A stretch of DNA of 64,000 nt. It comes from a virus. A model generated the notes under the pieces. The model saw only the letters and a program-made list of their open reading frames with translations, had not been told where the DNA came from and ran no database searches. Shown one piece after another: positions 7,433 through 13,996 of the stretch (positions are counted from its first letter, which is position 1; each line of letters starts with the position of its first letter). The DNA is taken from IMG/VR virus record IMGVR_UViG_3300036715_001140, positions 82,794 through 146,793 of that record; one strand, written 5' to 3'. Made by a program: the position numbers and the translations under genes.

Positions 7433-8356
7433 TTATATCTTCTCAAATGGTATATCTGAAATAACGCACCCTGCAGCACCTTTGTGTCCGCCACCACCAT
7501 AAGTTTTTGCAATAACAGAGCAGTCTACATTGTCCTTCTGACTGTAAAAACTAATATCGAACTTTTCACCATTAAATACAAAGCGAATACACACATCATA
7601 CTCTTCTATTAAAGAACCAAATTGTCCACTACCTTTATTACCTGTATTTAATGCAAATGAACTCAATTCTTCAAAACCTATTATTGAAGCCTTGTATCCA
7701 TAGTCTTTAATATACTTTTTGTTATTAACAGATAAATATTTTGAAACTTCAATTCCAGCTTCACAATACTTTAAGATGTCTAGATCATCACAAAGAAATC
7801 CTTTTTTAAACCACCATTCAAGAGCTTCAGGTATACTTGGATCTAAGTCCATAGTTCTTAATCCAAGTTGTAATTTGCTCATGAAACTCCAATTTGATTG
7901 GGATTTATCCCAAACATCATAACGTCCTAACCAGTATACGATTGGACATTTAATTCTAATTTTGCTTAAAAGATCTTTAGCTTGTTCTTTAACATAACTA
8001 GAGTCTTTAAGATTCATTTTAAAGTACATATAGGTTAGTTCACAACCAGAAATACCATCAACTTGAAGACCTTCTAATACAAGATCTTTACATGCATCTA
8101 AGGATGTCTTATGATGGTCAATCCACACAAAAGATTTGGTAGAATCTTTTATTTTTAACATCTTATCTAATGGAAATGAAAAGTCTACCATTATAACTTC
8201 ATCTTCTTTTGTAAGAAAGGATAAATCATGTGAATCAACATCTACATAATCAATACCTATTAATTTTACCAATTTAGGGTTTTCAATAGTAGACATAACA
8301 ATAGCGGCAGAACAGAATCCGTCAAAATCTGAACTATGATAATAGATGTAACGCAT
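7433..8356 (-). CDS. DHH-family phosphoesterase
   Basis: 307 residues with the DHH family order: SDFDGFCSAAI at 9-19, a motif II aspartate in VDFSFP near 58, the WIDHHKT signature at 78-84, and a C-terminal DHHA1 glycine motif (GGGGHKGAAG near 285). DHH/DHHA1 proteins degrade short oligonucleotides (NrnA/NrnB type) or cyclic dinucleotides using two Mn ions. A nanoRNase or an anti-signalling role is possible. It lies four codons upstream of the YqeY-like gene. Confidence 0.85.
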   Translation of the reverse strand: MRYIYYHSSDFDGFCSAAIVMSTIENPKLVKLIGIDYVDVDSHDLSFLTKEDEVIMVDFSFPLDKMLKIKDSTKSFVWIDHHKTSLDACKDLVLEGLQVDGISGCELTYMYFKMNLKDSSYVKEQAKDLLSKIRIKCPIVYWLGRYDVWDKSQSNWSFMSKLQLGLRTMDLDPSIPEALEWWFKKGFLCDDLDILKYCEAGIEVSKYLSVNNKKYIKDYGYKASIIGFEELSSFALNTGNKGSGQFGSLIEEYDVCIRFVFNGEKFDISFYSQKDNVDCSVIAKTYGGGGHKGAAGCVISDIPFEKI

Positions 8357-8380
8357 TATTACATGTTTCCTTTCAGTTAA

Positions 8381-8455
8381 TGGAGTTGGCGATAGGACTC
8401 GAATCTGCAGTCTACTGATTACAAGTCAACTGCTCTACTAATTAAGCTATACTAG
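8381..8455 (-). tRNA. tRNA-Thr(UGU), degenerate
   Basis: Cloverleaf with anticodon loop CTTGTAA (anticodon TGT), D-arm AGCTTAATTAGTAGAGC and encoded CCA. Five positions are A opposite C: 2-71, 4-69 and 7-66 in the acceptor stem and 50-64 and 53-61 in the T-stem. Each would pair if the A were G. It may be a decaying tRNA gene or one needing correction. Confidence 0.65.
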
Positions 8456-8475
8456 CATTTTATCTAATAAACAAG

Positions 8476-8835
8476 TTATTCTCTAGATCTTAAAAAATTC
8501 AATCTTGATTTTAATTCGCTTAATTCTTCTGACCATTCTATAATTTGTTCTGAATTTATTATAATACTTTCAGAACTTTCTGAGTATCGAATAATTGCTT
8601 TTGCAAGTTCCTCAATTCTTGATTCTAACCACAATGTATGAGATATAATACCAATTGGAGGTTTATCTACATCTTCGGATGTTTTAAATTTTATATCAAG
8701 AATATATCTTGAAGGTTTGCCTGTAGAAGAATATGGTTCACAAGGTTCTACATGGATATTAGCTATATCTGTATAGACAGAAGTTACGGCATTCAAAAGT
8801 GATTCAATTAATTTTTCAACTGTGTCTCGTTTCAT
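8476..8835 (-). CDS. Hypothetical protein
   Basis: 119 residues beginning MKRDTVEKLI, mostly charged with a predicted helical C-terminus. Not recognised. It lies between the tRNA-Thr and the receiver-domain gene. Confidence 0.65.
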   Translation of the reverse strand: MKRDTVEKLIESLLNAVTSVYTDIANIHVEPCEPYSSTGKPSRYILDIKFKTSEDVDKPPIGIISHTLWLESRIEELAKAIIRYSESSESIIINSEQIIEWSEELSELKSRLNFLRSRE

Positions 8836-8850
8836 TCTAGCTCCTTATTA

Positions 8851-9204
8851 TTATGAAAGTTCTTTTTCTATATCACAAAAATGTAAAGGTTTCTTATAAC
8901 AAACGATATTCCGTTCTTTAGAACCTTTTAGTATCTCTGGACTGGCAGACATAAATATAATCTTAGTGTCTGGTGCATAATCTTGTACATAAAGTGCAAG
9001 TTGAGCTCCTGTAATACCAGGCATCATAATATCTGTCAAAAGTAAGGCTATGAACATAGCCTTTAGAATATGCATCGCTGAAGCATAAGAATCAGCTAAG
9101 TAAATATTTTTATAACCGTTTGACTCAAATAATGTCTTACACAATTCAAGACTAAAATAATCATCATCAACTATCAATATATTACTTGACTTATCTATAG
9201 CCAT
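8851..9204 (-). CDS. CheY-like response-regulator receiver
   Basis: 117 residues from ATG at 9204, chosen because AGGAGG lies seven bases before it; a longer frame would run into the tmRNA. All receiver landmarks are visible: the acidic pocket in ILIVDDDYF, the phosphoacceptor Asp in LLTDIMMPG, Ser in FMSAS and Lys before Pro in YKKPL. There is no output domain and no histidine kinase in the window, so it would depend on host kinases or act by binding. It starts only 19 bases after the tmRNA 3' end. Confidence 0.85.
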   Translation of the reverse strand: MAIDKSSNILIVDDDYFSLELCKTLFESNGYKNIYLADSYASAMHILKAMFIALLLTDIMMPGITGAQLALYVQDYAPDTKIIFMSASPEILKGSKERNIVCYKKPLHFCDIEKELS

Positions 9205-9222
9205 AATACCTCCTGCTAAAAT

Positions 9223-9663
9223 TGGTGGAGGTGGAGGGCTCCGACTCCCTCGTCTTGCATATGCATCCATAATCACATCTACGCTAATAGCTTCATTTAA
9301 TTTAAACACTGGAGTAATAGAAGCCTAAACTATCCAGAGTCGATTAAGTTTTATGCTGAAAACTTACAAACAGGTTCCTCTTGTTAGCTACACATAACTT
9401 ACCGAAATGTGATCTTCTGTTACTCAGCGAAGGTTTACTAAGAGTATCTTCCTTTACTGTACCTACGATTCTACTGTAGGAATTTGTTACTTCTAAGCTG
9501 CTGCCAATTGGTCGAAACCATAGTTGTCAGCAGTGAAGAAGCCTTTTACTTTTTCAATTACAGTGTTTGCATTTATTGTTTAGTGGATTATTAATGAGGC
9601 CAACCACAATCCTCATAGCGCAGTAATTACTTTACATACACAATCGAATCCAATTCACCCCCA
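9223..9663 (-). ncRNA. ssrA: tmRNA (transfer-messenger RNA)
   Basis: The 5' end GGGGGUG pairs with 3' CACCUCC before ACCA, giving the G3-U70 wobble used by alanyl-tRNA synthetase. GGATTCGA follows near the 5' end, and TTGGCCTCAT resembles the conserved region before the tag. The tag frame (9493-9570) resumes at GCA and reads ANTVIEKVKG, then FFTADNYGFD, then QLAAA and TAG: 25 residues. The likely T-stem (GAGGG/CCCTC) encloses an eight-base loop without the usual TTC. It rescues stalled ribosomes and tags products for proteolysis. Confidence 0.9.
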
Positions 9664-9854
9664 TAATTAATTTAAGGCATTACACCACGTTTTGGTTTCT
9701 AGTCACGGTATTACGACCTATGCTGATTGTTACTCCCGATTGAAGCTTTCACCTAAACAGTCTATTGATATATTATTTCTAAGTAGACATATAACTTAGG
9801 CTATTGCTAAATAGAGAGATTTTTCGCAGACAATTGGTATCCGTGTCTTAAGTA
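9664..9854. other. Region upstream of tmRNA, no gene seen
   Basis: About 190 bases between the zinc-ribbon gene and the tmRNA 5' end. No open frame with a ribosome binding site was found. It probably holds the tmRNA promoter and a precursor leader, but no convincing -35/-10 pair could be fixed. Confidence 0.4.
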
Positions 9855-10049
9855 TTAGTATAAAGCTAGCTTAGACTTATTCTTTTTATCTTTAAGTTTA
9901 AGCTTAAAACTTACTTCAAAAGTAGACTTACAACTAGGGCACTCTATTGGTACTATTTCTTTATTCTTTGTTACCAAGAGTTTAATATCATTTTTAGTAG
10001 CTACTTTAATTGTCTCTTTACACTCAGGACATTCTACAAATACTAACAT
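9855..10049 (-). CDS. Small zinc-ribbon protein
   Basis: 64 residues with two CPxC knuckles (CPEC at 8-11 and CPSC at 38-41), the classic four-cysteine zinc ribbon, followed by a lysine-rich tail. Such proteins often bind nucleic acid or partner proteins. Starts after an AGAGAG site. Confidence 0.75.
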   Translation of the reverse strand: MLVFVECPECKETIKVATKNDIKLLVTKNKEIVPIECPSCKSTFEVSFKLKLKDKKNKSKLALY

Positions 10050-10064
10050 ACTCTCTCCATAAAT

Positions 10065-10250
10065 TCAATGATGTATACTATATATATTAAACTCAAATCC
10101 TTTAAGTCCACGATAGAAATTTATAAATAATCCTTTATGGGGACCACTTGTTTTTACCATAAAAGTCCAGCTATACTTTTTATCACTACTTATAAGGACG
10201 TTACTTCCAATCTCATAAACTATATCTTTTGTAATCATTCCATGTTTCAT
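10065..10250 (-). CDS. Hypothetical protein
   Basis: 61 residues (MKHGMITKDI...), probably a small beta-rich protein, not recognised. AGAGG precedes the start at suitable spacing. It lies between the tRNA-Asn gene and the zinc-ribbon gene. Confidence 0.6.
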   Translation of the reverse strand: MKHGMITKDIVYEIGSNVLISSDKKYSWTFMVKTSGPHKGLFINFYRGLKGFEFNIYSIHH

Positions 10251-10268
10251 TTACTAACCTCTTAATTA

Positions 10269-10343
10269 TGGCTCCCGAAGTAGGACTCGAACCTACAACC
10301 TAATGATTAACAGTCATTTGCTCCACCATTGAGCTATTCGGGA
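10269..10343 (-). tRNA. tRNA-Asn(GUU)
   Basis: Complete cloverleaf: acceptor TCCCGAA/TTCGGGA, anticodon loop CTGTTAA, T-loop TTCGAGT and encoded CCA. All stems pair well. Confidence 0.95.
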
Positions 10344-10387
10344 GTGTAAAATAATGACAACCACTCTAAAATATAATTGTCATTATA

Positions 10388-10474
10388 TGGTGCGGGTAGG
10401 GAGACTTGAACTCCCACAACCTTACGGTCAACGGATTTTGAGTCCGGTGCGTCTTCCTATTCCGCCATACCCGC
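10388..10474 (-). tRNA. tRNA-Leu(CAA)
   Basis: Long-variable-arm tRNA with acceptor GCGGGTA/TACCCGC, anticodon loop CTCAAAA, T-loop TTCAAGT and encoded CCA. Confidence 0.95.
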
Positions 10475-10482
10475 ATATACTA

Positions 10483-10851
10483 CTAACCACAATAGATAAA
10501 TTCTATTTCACCACCCCATTGACGGCGTTTCTTTGTACTATGTTTCCATGAACCACGATAATGATTTATCGGAATATCATCGTATGTACTAATTAATGAT
10601 TTTGCATTACGTCTTCTATTTACAGTTTTTGATATTTGTTTGAACTGATCTACAAAGTCATACCATTTACGTTTTTCCTGAACGCTTTGTGAGCGCCACA
10701 TTCTACTTTTGTTCCATCTATGCTTATGAATACCTGGAACTGGACCTAACCTATACACAAAGTAATGATTTGCATATTTAGTAGAATACAGAAAATAACG
10801 TTCACCTCTTATTAGTTTTGAATACTTTTCTGGTTTAAAAGAATAGTACAT
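10483..10851 (-). CDS. Hypothetical basic protein
   Basis: 122 residues, rich in Arg, Lys, Tyr and Trp, beginning MYYSFKPEKY; basic charge suggests nucleic-acid binding, but no family was recognised. GGGAGG precedes the start. A hairpin and a ten-codon frame lie directly upstream, which may control its translation. Confidence 0.65.
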   Translation of the reverse strand: MYYSFKPEKYSKLIRGERYFLYSTKYANHYFVYRLGPVPGIHKHRWNKSRMWRSQSVQEKRKWYDFVDQFKQISKTVNRRRNAKSLISTYDDIPINHYRGSWKHSTKKRRQWGGEIEFIYCG

Positions 10852-10860
10852 TGTTTCCTC

Positions 10861-10884
10861 CCACTAGGTTTAGTTACCTAATGG
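10861..10884 (-). promoter_or_regulatory. Hairpin next to ribosome binding site
   Basis: Nine-base-pair stem (CCATTAGGT / ACCTAGTGG with one wobble) directly before the GGGAGG site of the 122-residue gene. The stop codon of the short upstream frame lies in the 5' arm. Confidence 0.4.
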
Positions 10885-10910
10885 AAGTATTCTTCTTGTC
10901 CTCTATACAT
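10878..10910 (-). CDS. Ten-residue upstream peptide
   Basis: ATG at 10910 has a strong AGGAGATACTT site; the frame reads MYRGQEEYFH and stops at TAG inside a hairpin. It may be a leader peptide coupled to the next gene. The TAG could also be a changed Trp codon, since the frame stays open after it. Confidence 0.4.
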   Translation of the reverse strand: MYRGQEEYFH

Positions 10911-11006
10911 AAGTATCTCCTTATCCTAGTCTCTCCTAAAAGTAACACCACTTTAACGTGATATTCTTATGAAGAAAAATAGTCTACAGGTGTAGCCTAA
11001 ATAAAA

Positions 11007-11075
11007 TTATTTTCCTTTAGTCTTATCTTTCTTTGGTTTCTTAGCTTCACGTCCACCTTTGTCCTTGTTTCCCAT
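11007..11075 (-). CDS. Small lysine-rich protein
   Basis: 22 residues reading MGNKDKGGRE then AKKPKKDKTKGK, with an AAGGAGAACAGT site upstream. Tiny basic proteins with an MGNK...KKPKK pattern occur widely in bacteria and phages; the function is unknown. Confidence 0.65.
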   Translation of the reverse strand: MGNKDKGGREAKKPKKDKTKGK

Positions 11076-11100
11076 TACTGTTCTCCTTATAAGTTTTTAT

Positions 11101-11175
11101 TGGAGCGACCAATCGGGTTCGAACCGATGACGTTCAGCTTGGAAGGCTGACATTCTACCACTGAATTATGGTCGC
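11101..11175 (-). tRNA. tRNA-Gly(UCC)
   Basis: Acceptor GCGACCA/TGGTCGC, anticodon loop CTTCCAA, T-loop TTCGAAC and encoded CCA. All stems pair. Confidence 0.95.
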
Positions 11176-11187
11176 TTATATTTAGAA

Positions 11188-11349
11188 TTATAATTCATCA
11201 CGTCTGCTTATTACATAAATAAAAAGAAGTAATAAAATAAAGTGTATTAAAAATACAGCATTTACAGTCAGATTTTTAGTATCTACTGCATCTGAAGTTG
11301 TAGATTTAAGTTTTGATACTGATCATAAGTTAAAAGGTAATTTTAACAT
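11188..11349 (-). pseudogene. Small membrane protein gene with in-frame TGA
   Basis: ATG at 11349 follows an AGAGG site. The frame reads MLKLPFNL, meets TGA at 11323-11325, then continues for 44 codons (SVSKLKSTTS...) with a strong hydrophobic segment (about 17 residues, VFLIHFILLLLFIYV) and a basic end. TGA is one base from TGG, so this looks like a broken or recoded 53-residue membrane protein. Confidence 0.5.
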
Positions 11350-11384
11350 GTAATGCCTCTAGTAGCTTAATTTATAAAATTAAG

Positions 11385-11411
11385 GGTTGCTAGGAGAGGC
11401 TAACAACCCCT
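11385..11411 (-). terminator. Intrinsic terminator of cold-shock gene
   Basis: Stem GGTTGTTAG / CTAGCAACC with one wobble, followed on the minus strand by a T-rich tract (CTTAATTTTA). It lies about 30 bases after the cold-shock gene stop. Confidence 0.7.
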
Positions 11412-11439
11412 GTTGTTTAATAATTATTAGTCTATATAG

Positions 11440-11646
11440 TTATGCTACTTTAACAACGTTAGCAGCTTGTTTACCTTTCTGCCCATCAATAATATCAAAG
11501 GTTACAGCTTCATTTTCCTTCAACGTCTTAAATCCTTCTGTCTGAATTGCTGAAAAATGCACAAAAATATCTTCCGTAGCTCCTTCCGGTGTTAAAAACC
11601 CAAAACCTTTTGCCTCATTAAACCATTTTACTTTTCCATTCACCAT
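11440..11646 (-). CDS. CspA-type cold-shock protein
   Basis: 68 residues with the full cold-shock domain: [15 protein letters not shown] (RNP1 in KGFGFL), DIFVHFSAI (RNP2) and a final AANV stretch. The family binds single-stranded RNA and DNA and melts structure in transcripts. The leader contains two hairpins (stems CGGTA/TACCG and CTGCTCAA/TTGAGCAG), a usual place for temperature-linked control. A TATAAT sequence lies about 90 bases upstream and a terminator follows. Confidence 0.95.
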   Translation of the reverse strand: MVNGKVKWFNEAKGFGFLTPEGATEDIFVHFSAIQTEGFKTLKENEAVTFDIIDGQKGKQAANVVKVA

Positions 11647-11734
11647 TTCTTTGTACTTCCTTTCTTTTCTTGTTACGGTATTTCTCTACCGCTTTGTAAT
11701 CTGCTCAAAAAATTGAGCAGTAATTTTAGTTATC

Positions 11735-11762
11735 ATTATAAAATACATAAAAATTTTATGTC
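11735..11762 (-). promoter_or_regulatory. Probable promoter of cold-shock gene
   Basis: TATAAT (complement of 11735-11740) with an AT-rich upstream region including AAGACA as a weak -35. It would produce a leader of about 85 bases. Confidence 0.45.
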
Positions 11763-11773
11763 TTATATTTTAG

Positions 11774-12130
11774 TCATCTTACTATCTGTAGTTTAGAATT
11801 AGGCATAGAAGTTGCTGGCATTATACCAGTCTTTTTATGTATATAGCCATCTGAAATTTCTTTAGGAGCAATAATATATGATATTACTTGGTACTCTTCT
11901 ATTGATACTCCTTTTCCATCATTACTAAATGGTGCCATATAGTCATGGATAATAGGCGATACGTTACCCATATTATCTATTTGACGTAAAGATAAACCAT
12001 AGCAATGATCAAAATATTCTTTCTTTGTAATCTCGTCAAAACGTAATGTTCCTACAATAAACTCACCACTAACAAGTTTAGCAATAACAACTTCATCTAC
12101 AACTTCAGTAGTTTGCTTGTTAAATAACAT
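11774..12130 (-). CDS. Hypothetical protein
   Basis: 118 residues beginning MLFNKQTTEV; the central part (IAKLVSGEFIVGTL) resembles the small Sm-like beta-barrel seen in many phage hypothetical proteins, but no family is certain. The start follows an AAGGAG site close to the end of the frameshifted upstream frame. Confidence 0.65.
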   Translation of the reverse strand: MLFNKQTTEVVDEVVIAKLVSGEFIVGTLRFDEITKKEYFDHCYGLSLRQIDNMGNVSPIIHDYMAPFSNDGKGVSIEEYQVISYIIAPKEISDGYIHKKTGIMPATSMPNSKLQIVR

Positions 12131-12137
12131 TTAAGTA

Positions 12138-12283
12138 TCACTCCTTTTTATTCTTTATTAATAATTCTTTTATCTTCTTTTCTAGTAAATTAAAGTCTAC
12201 TGGTTTAGTAAAAACATGCTCAAGATTATTTTGTACTTTTTCATATTATAATAATTTCTATAAGATGTTATAGTAGTTGACAT
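12138..12283 (-). pseudogene. Short gene with -1 frameshift
   Basis: ATG at 12283 follows a GTGAGG site. The first 16 codons end in ATG AAA AAG. Continuing in frame stops soon, but the -1 frame yields VQNNLEHVFTKPVDFNLLEK and then IKELLIKNKKE to TGA, which looks like the C-terminus of a receiver domain. Slippage on AAAAAG, an indel or an undercalled A-run would all restore it. Confidence 0.4.
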
Positions 12284-12286
12284 ACC

Positions 12287-13375
12287 TCACAGCCATTTTT
12301 TCTTTTTAAACCACAAGTAAATACCAATTATTATAAAAATATTTACAACTATAAATATGATATAACCTCCAATCAAGTGATTCTTTTGCTCAGGCATTTC
12401 CCAATTCATTCCATACCAACCACAAAGAAAAGAGCCAGGTAAGAAGAATGCTGAGAGTATAGTCAAAAACTTCATTATCTCATTCATACGATTACTAGAT
12501 ATTGCAGAGCTCAAATCAACAATAGAAGATAAAGTAGCTTTGAATCTTTCAAGCATATCCAGTATCTGAGTTAAATGAATATCCACATCTTTTATATACG
12601 CAATACTATCTGCGGTTATTAAATTACTAAAGTCATCAACCAAGGAGTTGACAAGCTCTCTCATGGCTTTAGTATCTTGTAATATTGCTTGCACCTTATT
12701 TTTCATCTGATATATTTCTTTCAAATGACTGGCAGGGTCATCAGAATTTACAATATTATTTTCCAACTCGCTAATTTCTTCATCAAGTTTGTCTGTCATA
12801 ATGTAGTACATATCAACAACATAATCAAGAATTACACAAGCTAAACGATCTGGACCTTTTCTACGAGTTTCTGATTGTTCTGATGAAAGTCTGTTAAACA
12901 ATGGCTCAAACATTTCATCATGTGTTTCTTGAAATGTAATAACTTCTTTCGGAGTCAACCATATTGATAACTGCTTACGATTAAACTCTAAGTTATAGTA
13001 AGTAAGTATAAAACATATCTTATCATCTTTTGTTAAAATATGCGGCCGTTGATTTACGTTTAAGATGTCTTCAAGAATCATCGGAGGCAAATCAAATGCA
13101 GATACTGTATATTGAATGCTTGCTACATTTTTAAAACCTTTTATCAGTAACCACTTGTTTATATCAGATTCAGTCCAGATTTCTTCATTGCTAGGATTTG
13201 TATCGAGTTTAAATCCTTGCTCATTATAATGAGCTAACTCATATTTAGTTTCAAGGTCTGAACGCTCACCAGTATAGATAACAGTTCCTGGAGGCAATCC
13301 AAACTTTACAGAACTCTTCATAAATTTTGCTATAAAACTATGTGTCTCAATGAGACTACATACTGTTTTTGACAC
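12287..13375 (-). CDS. CorA-type magnesium transporter
   Basis: 362 residues with a GTG start (ATG alternatives are absent). The C-terminus has two membrane helices (about 300-320 and 335-355) separated by the YGMNWEMPEQ loop, which contains the GMN signature of CorA selectivity filters. The long cytoplasmic N-terminal part has the helical stalk expected of the family. It would form a pentamer in the host inner membrane for Mg or Co/Ni transport. A short frame overlaps its start. Confidence 0.9.
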   Translation of the reverse strand: MSKTVCSLIETHSFIAKFMKSSVKFGLPPGTVIYTGERSDLETKYELAHYNEQGFKLDTNPSNEEIWTESDINKWLLIKGFKNVASIQYTVSAFDLPPMILEDILNVNQRPHILTKDDKICFILTYYNLEFNRKQLSIWLTPKEVITFQETHDEMFEPLFNRLSSEQSETRRKGPDRLACVILDYVVDMYYIMTDKLDEEISELENNIVNSDDPASHLKEIYQMKNKVQAILQDTKAMRELVNSLVDDFSNLITADSIAYIKDVDIHLTQILDMLERFKATLSSIVDLSSAISSNRMNEIMKFLTILSAFFLPGSFLCGWYGMNWEMPEQKNHLIGGYIIFIVVNIFIIIGIYLWFKKKKWL

Positions 13376-13430
13376 CTTTAAAACAAGATATGCTAATAAA
13401 CATTAGTCTTACAATCTCTATGATGCCCAT
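13356..13430 (-). CDS. Possible CorA leader peptide
   Basis: 24 residues (MGIIEIVRLM, then FISISCFKGVKNSM) with a GGGAGACTTTAA site and a stop inside the corA reading frame, so its translation passes over the weak GTG start of corA. This suggests translational coupling. The peptide itself resembles nothing known to me. Confidence 0.45.
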   Translation of the reverse strand: MGIIEIVRLMFISISCFKGVKNSM

Positions 13431-13578
13431 TTAAAGTCTCCCATTAGCTATAGGTGACATGAACTTAAAAGCTGTTTTATAGACTCTCCTTATTAGATTT
13501 TTAGCTAATCAGAGCTTCTAAGTTCATTGATGCACGTTATGATTTTATATCATATATTCATTGTATTTCTATATAAAT

Positions 13579-13746
13579 TCATAGTTTTATTAATGCTTGA
13601 TAATAAATTTTTCCCATCTTAGGATGAGATTCTATAACTATACCACCTGTTACAGAGTATTGACCTTCTTTTAAGAGAGAGTTTACTTCTCGTTCTAAAT
13701 CTTTTATGTCATATTCTCTTATTATCTTATACAACGGAAACTGCAC
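13579..13746 (-). CDS. DUF1737-like small protein
   Basis: 55 residues from GTG at 13746, placed by an AAGGAG site six bases before it. The text YKIIREYDIKDLEREVNSLL then EGQYSVTGG and YYQALIKL at the end matches the small DUF1737 pattern. Overlaps the end of the zinc-ribbon gene upstream. Function unknown. Confidence 0.65.
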   Translation of the reverse strand: MQFPLYKIIREYDIKDLEREVNSLLKEGQYSVTGGIVIESHPKMGKIYYQALIKL

Positions 13747-13963
13747 TGCACACTCCTTCAGACTTATTAAAAACATTACCACAGAAAACACACTCTACTA
13801 AGTTATTTTTTAATTCAGGATCTCTAAGTTTATGTATTCCAGAAGTATTACATTTAGGACAAGTTGCACGTTTATTCTTGGTAATACTAGGTTTTCTCTT
13901 TATAGGTTTCTTCTCAATAGACGCATAGTATTCAGCATGACTGCTATTCATAAATAAAGACAT
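13727..13963 (-). CDS. Zinc-ribbon protein
   Basis: 78 residues with CPKC at about 35-38 and CVFC at about 58-61, a four-cysteine ribbon, and a basic N-terminal part. Preceded by AGGAAGAGG. Probably binds nucleic acid, but not identified further. Confidence 0.7.
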   Translation of the reverse strand: MSLFMNSSHAEYYASIEKKPIKRKPSITKNKRATCPKCNTSGIHKLRDPELKNNLVECVFCGNVFNKSEGVCSAVSVV

Positions 13964-13996
13964 GTTAAAGTCCTCTTCCTCTTTATATAAAAATTA

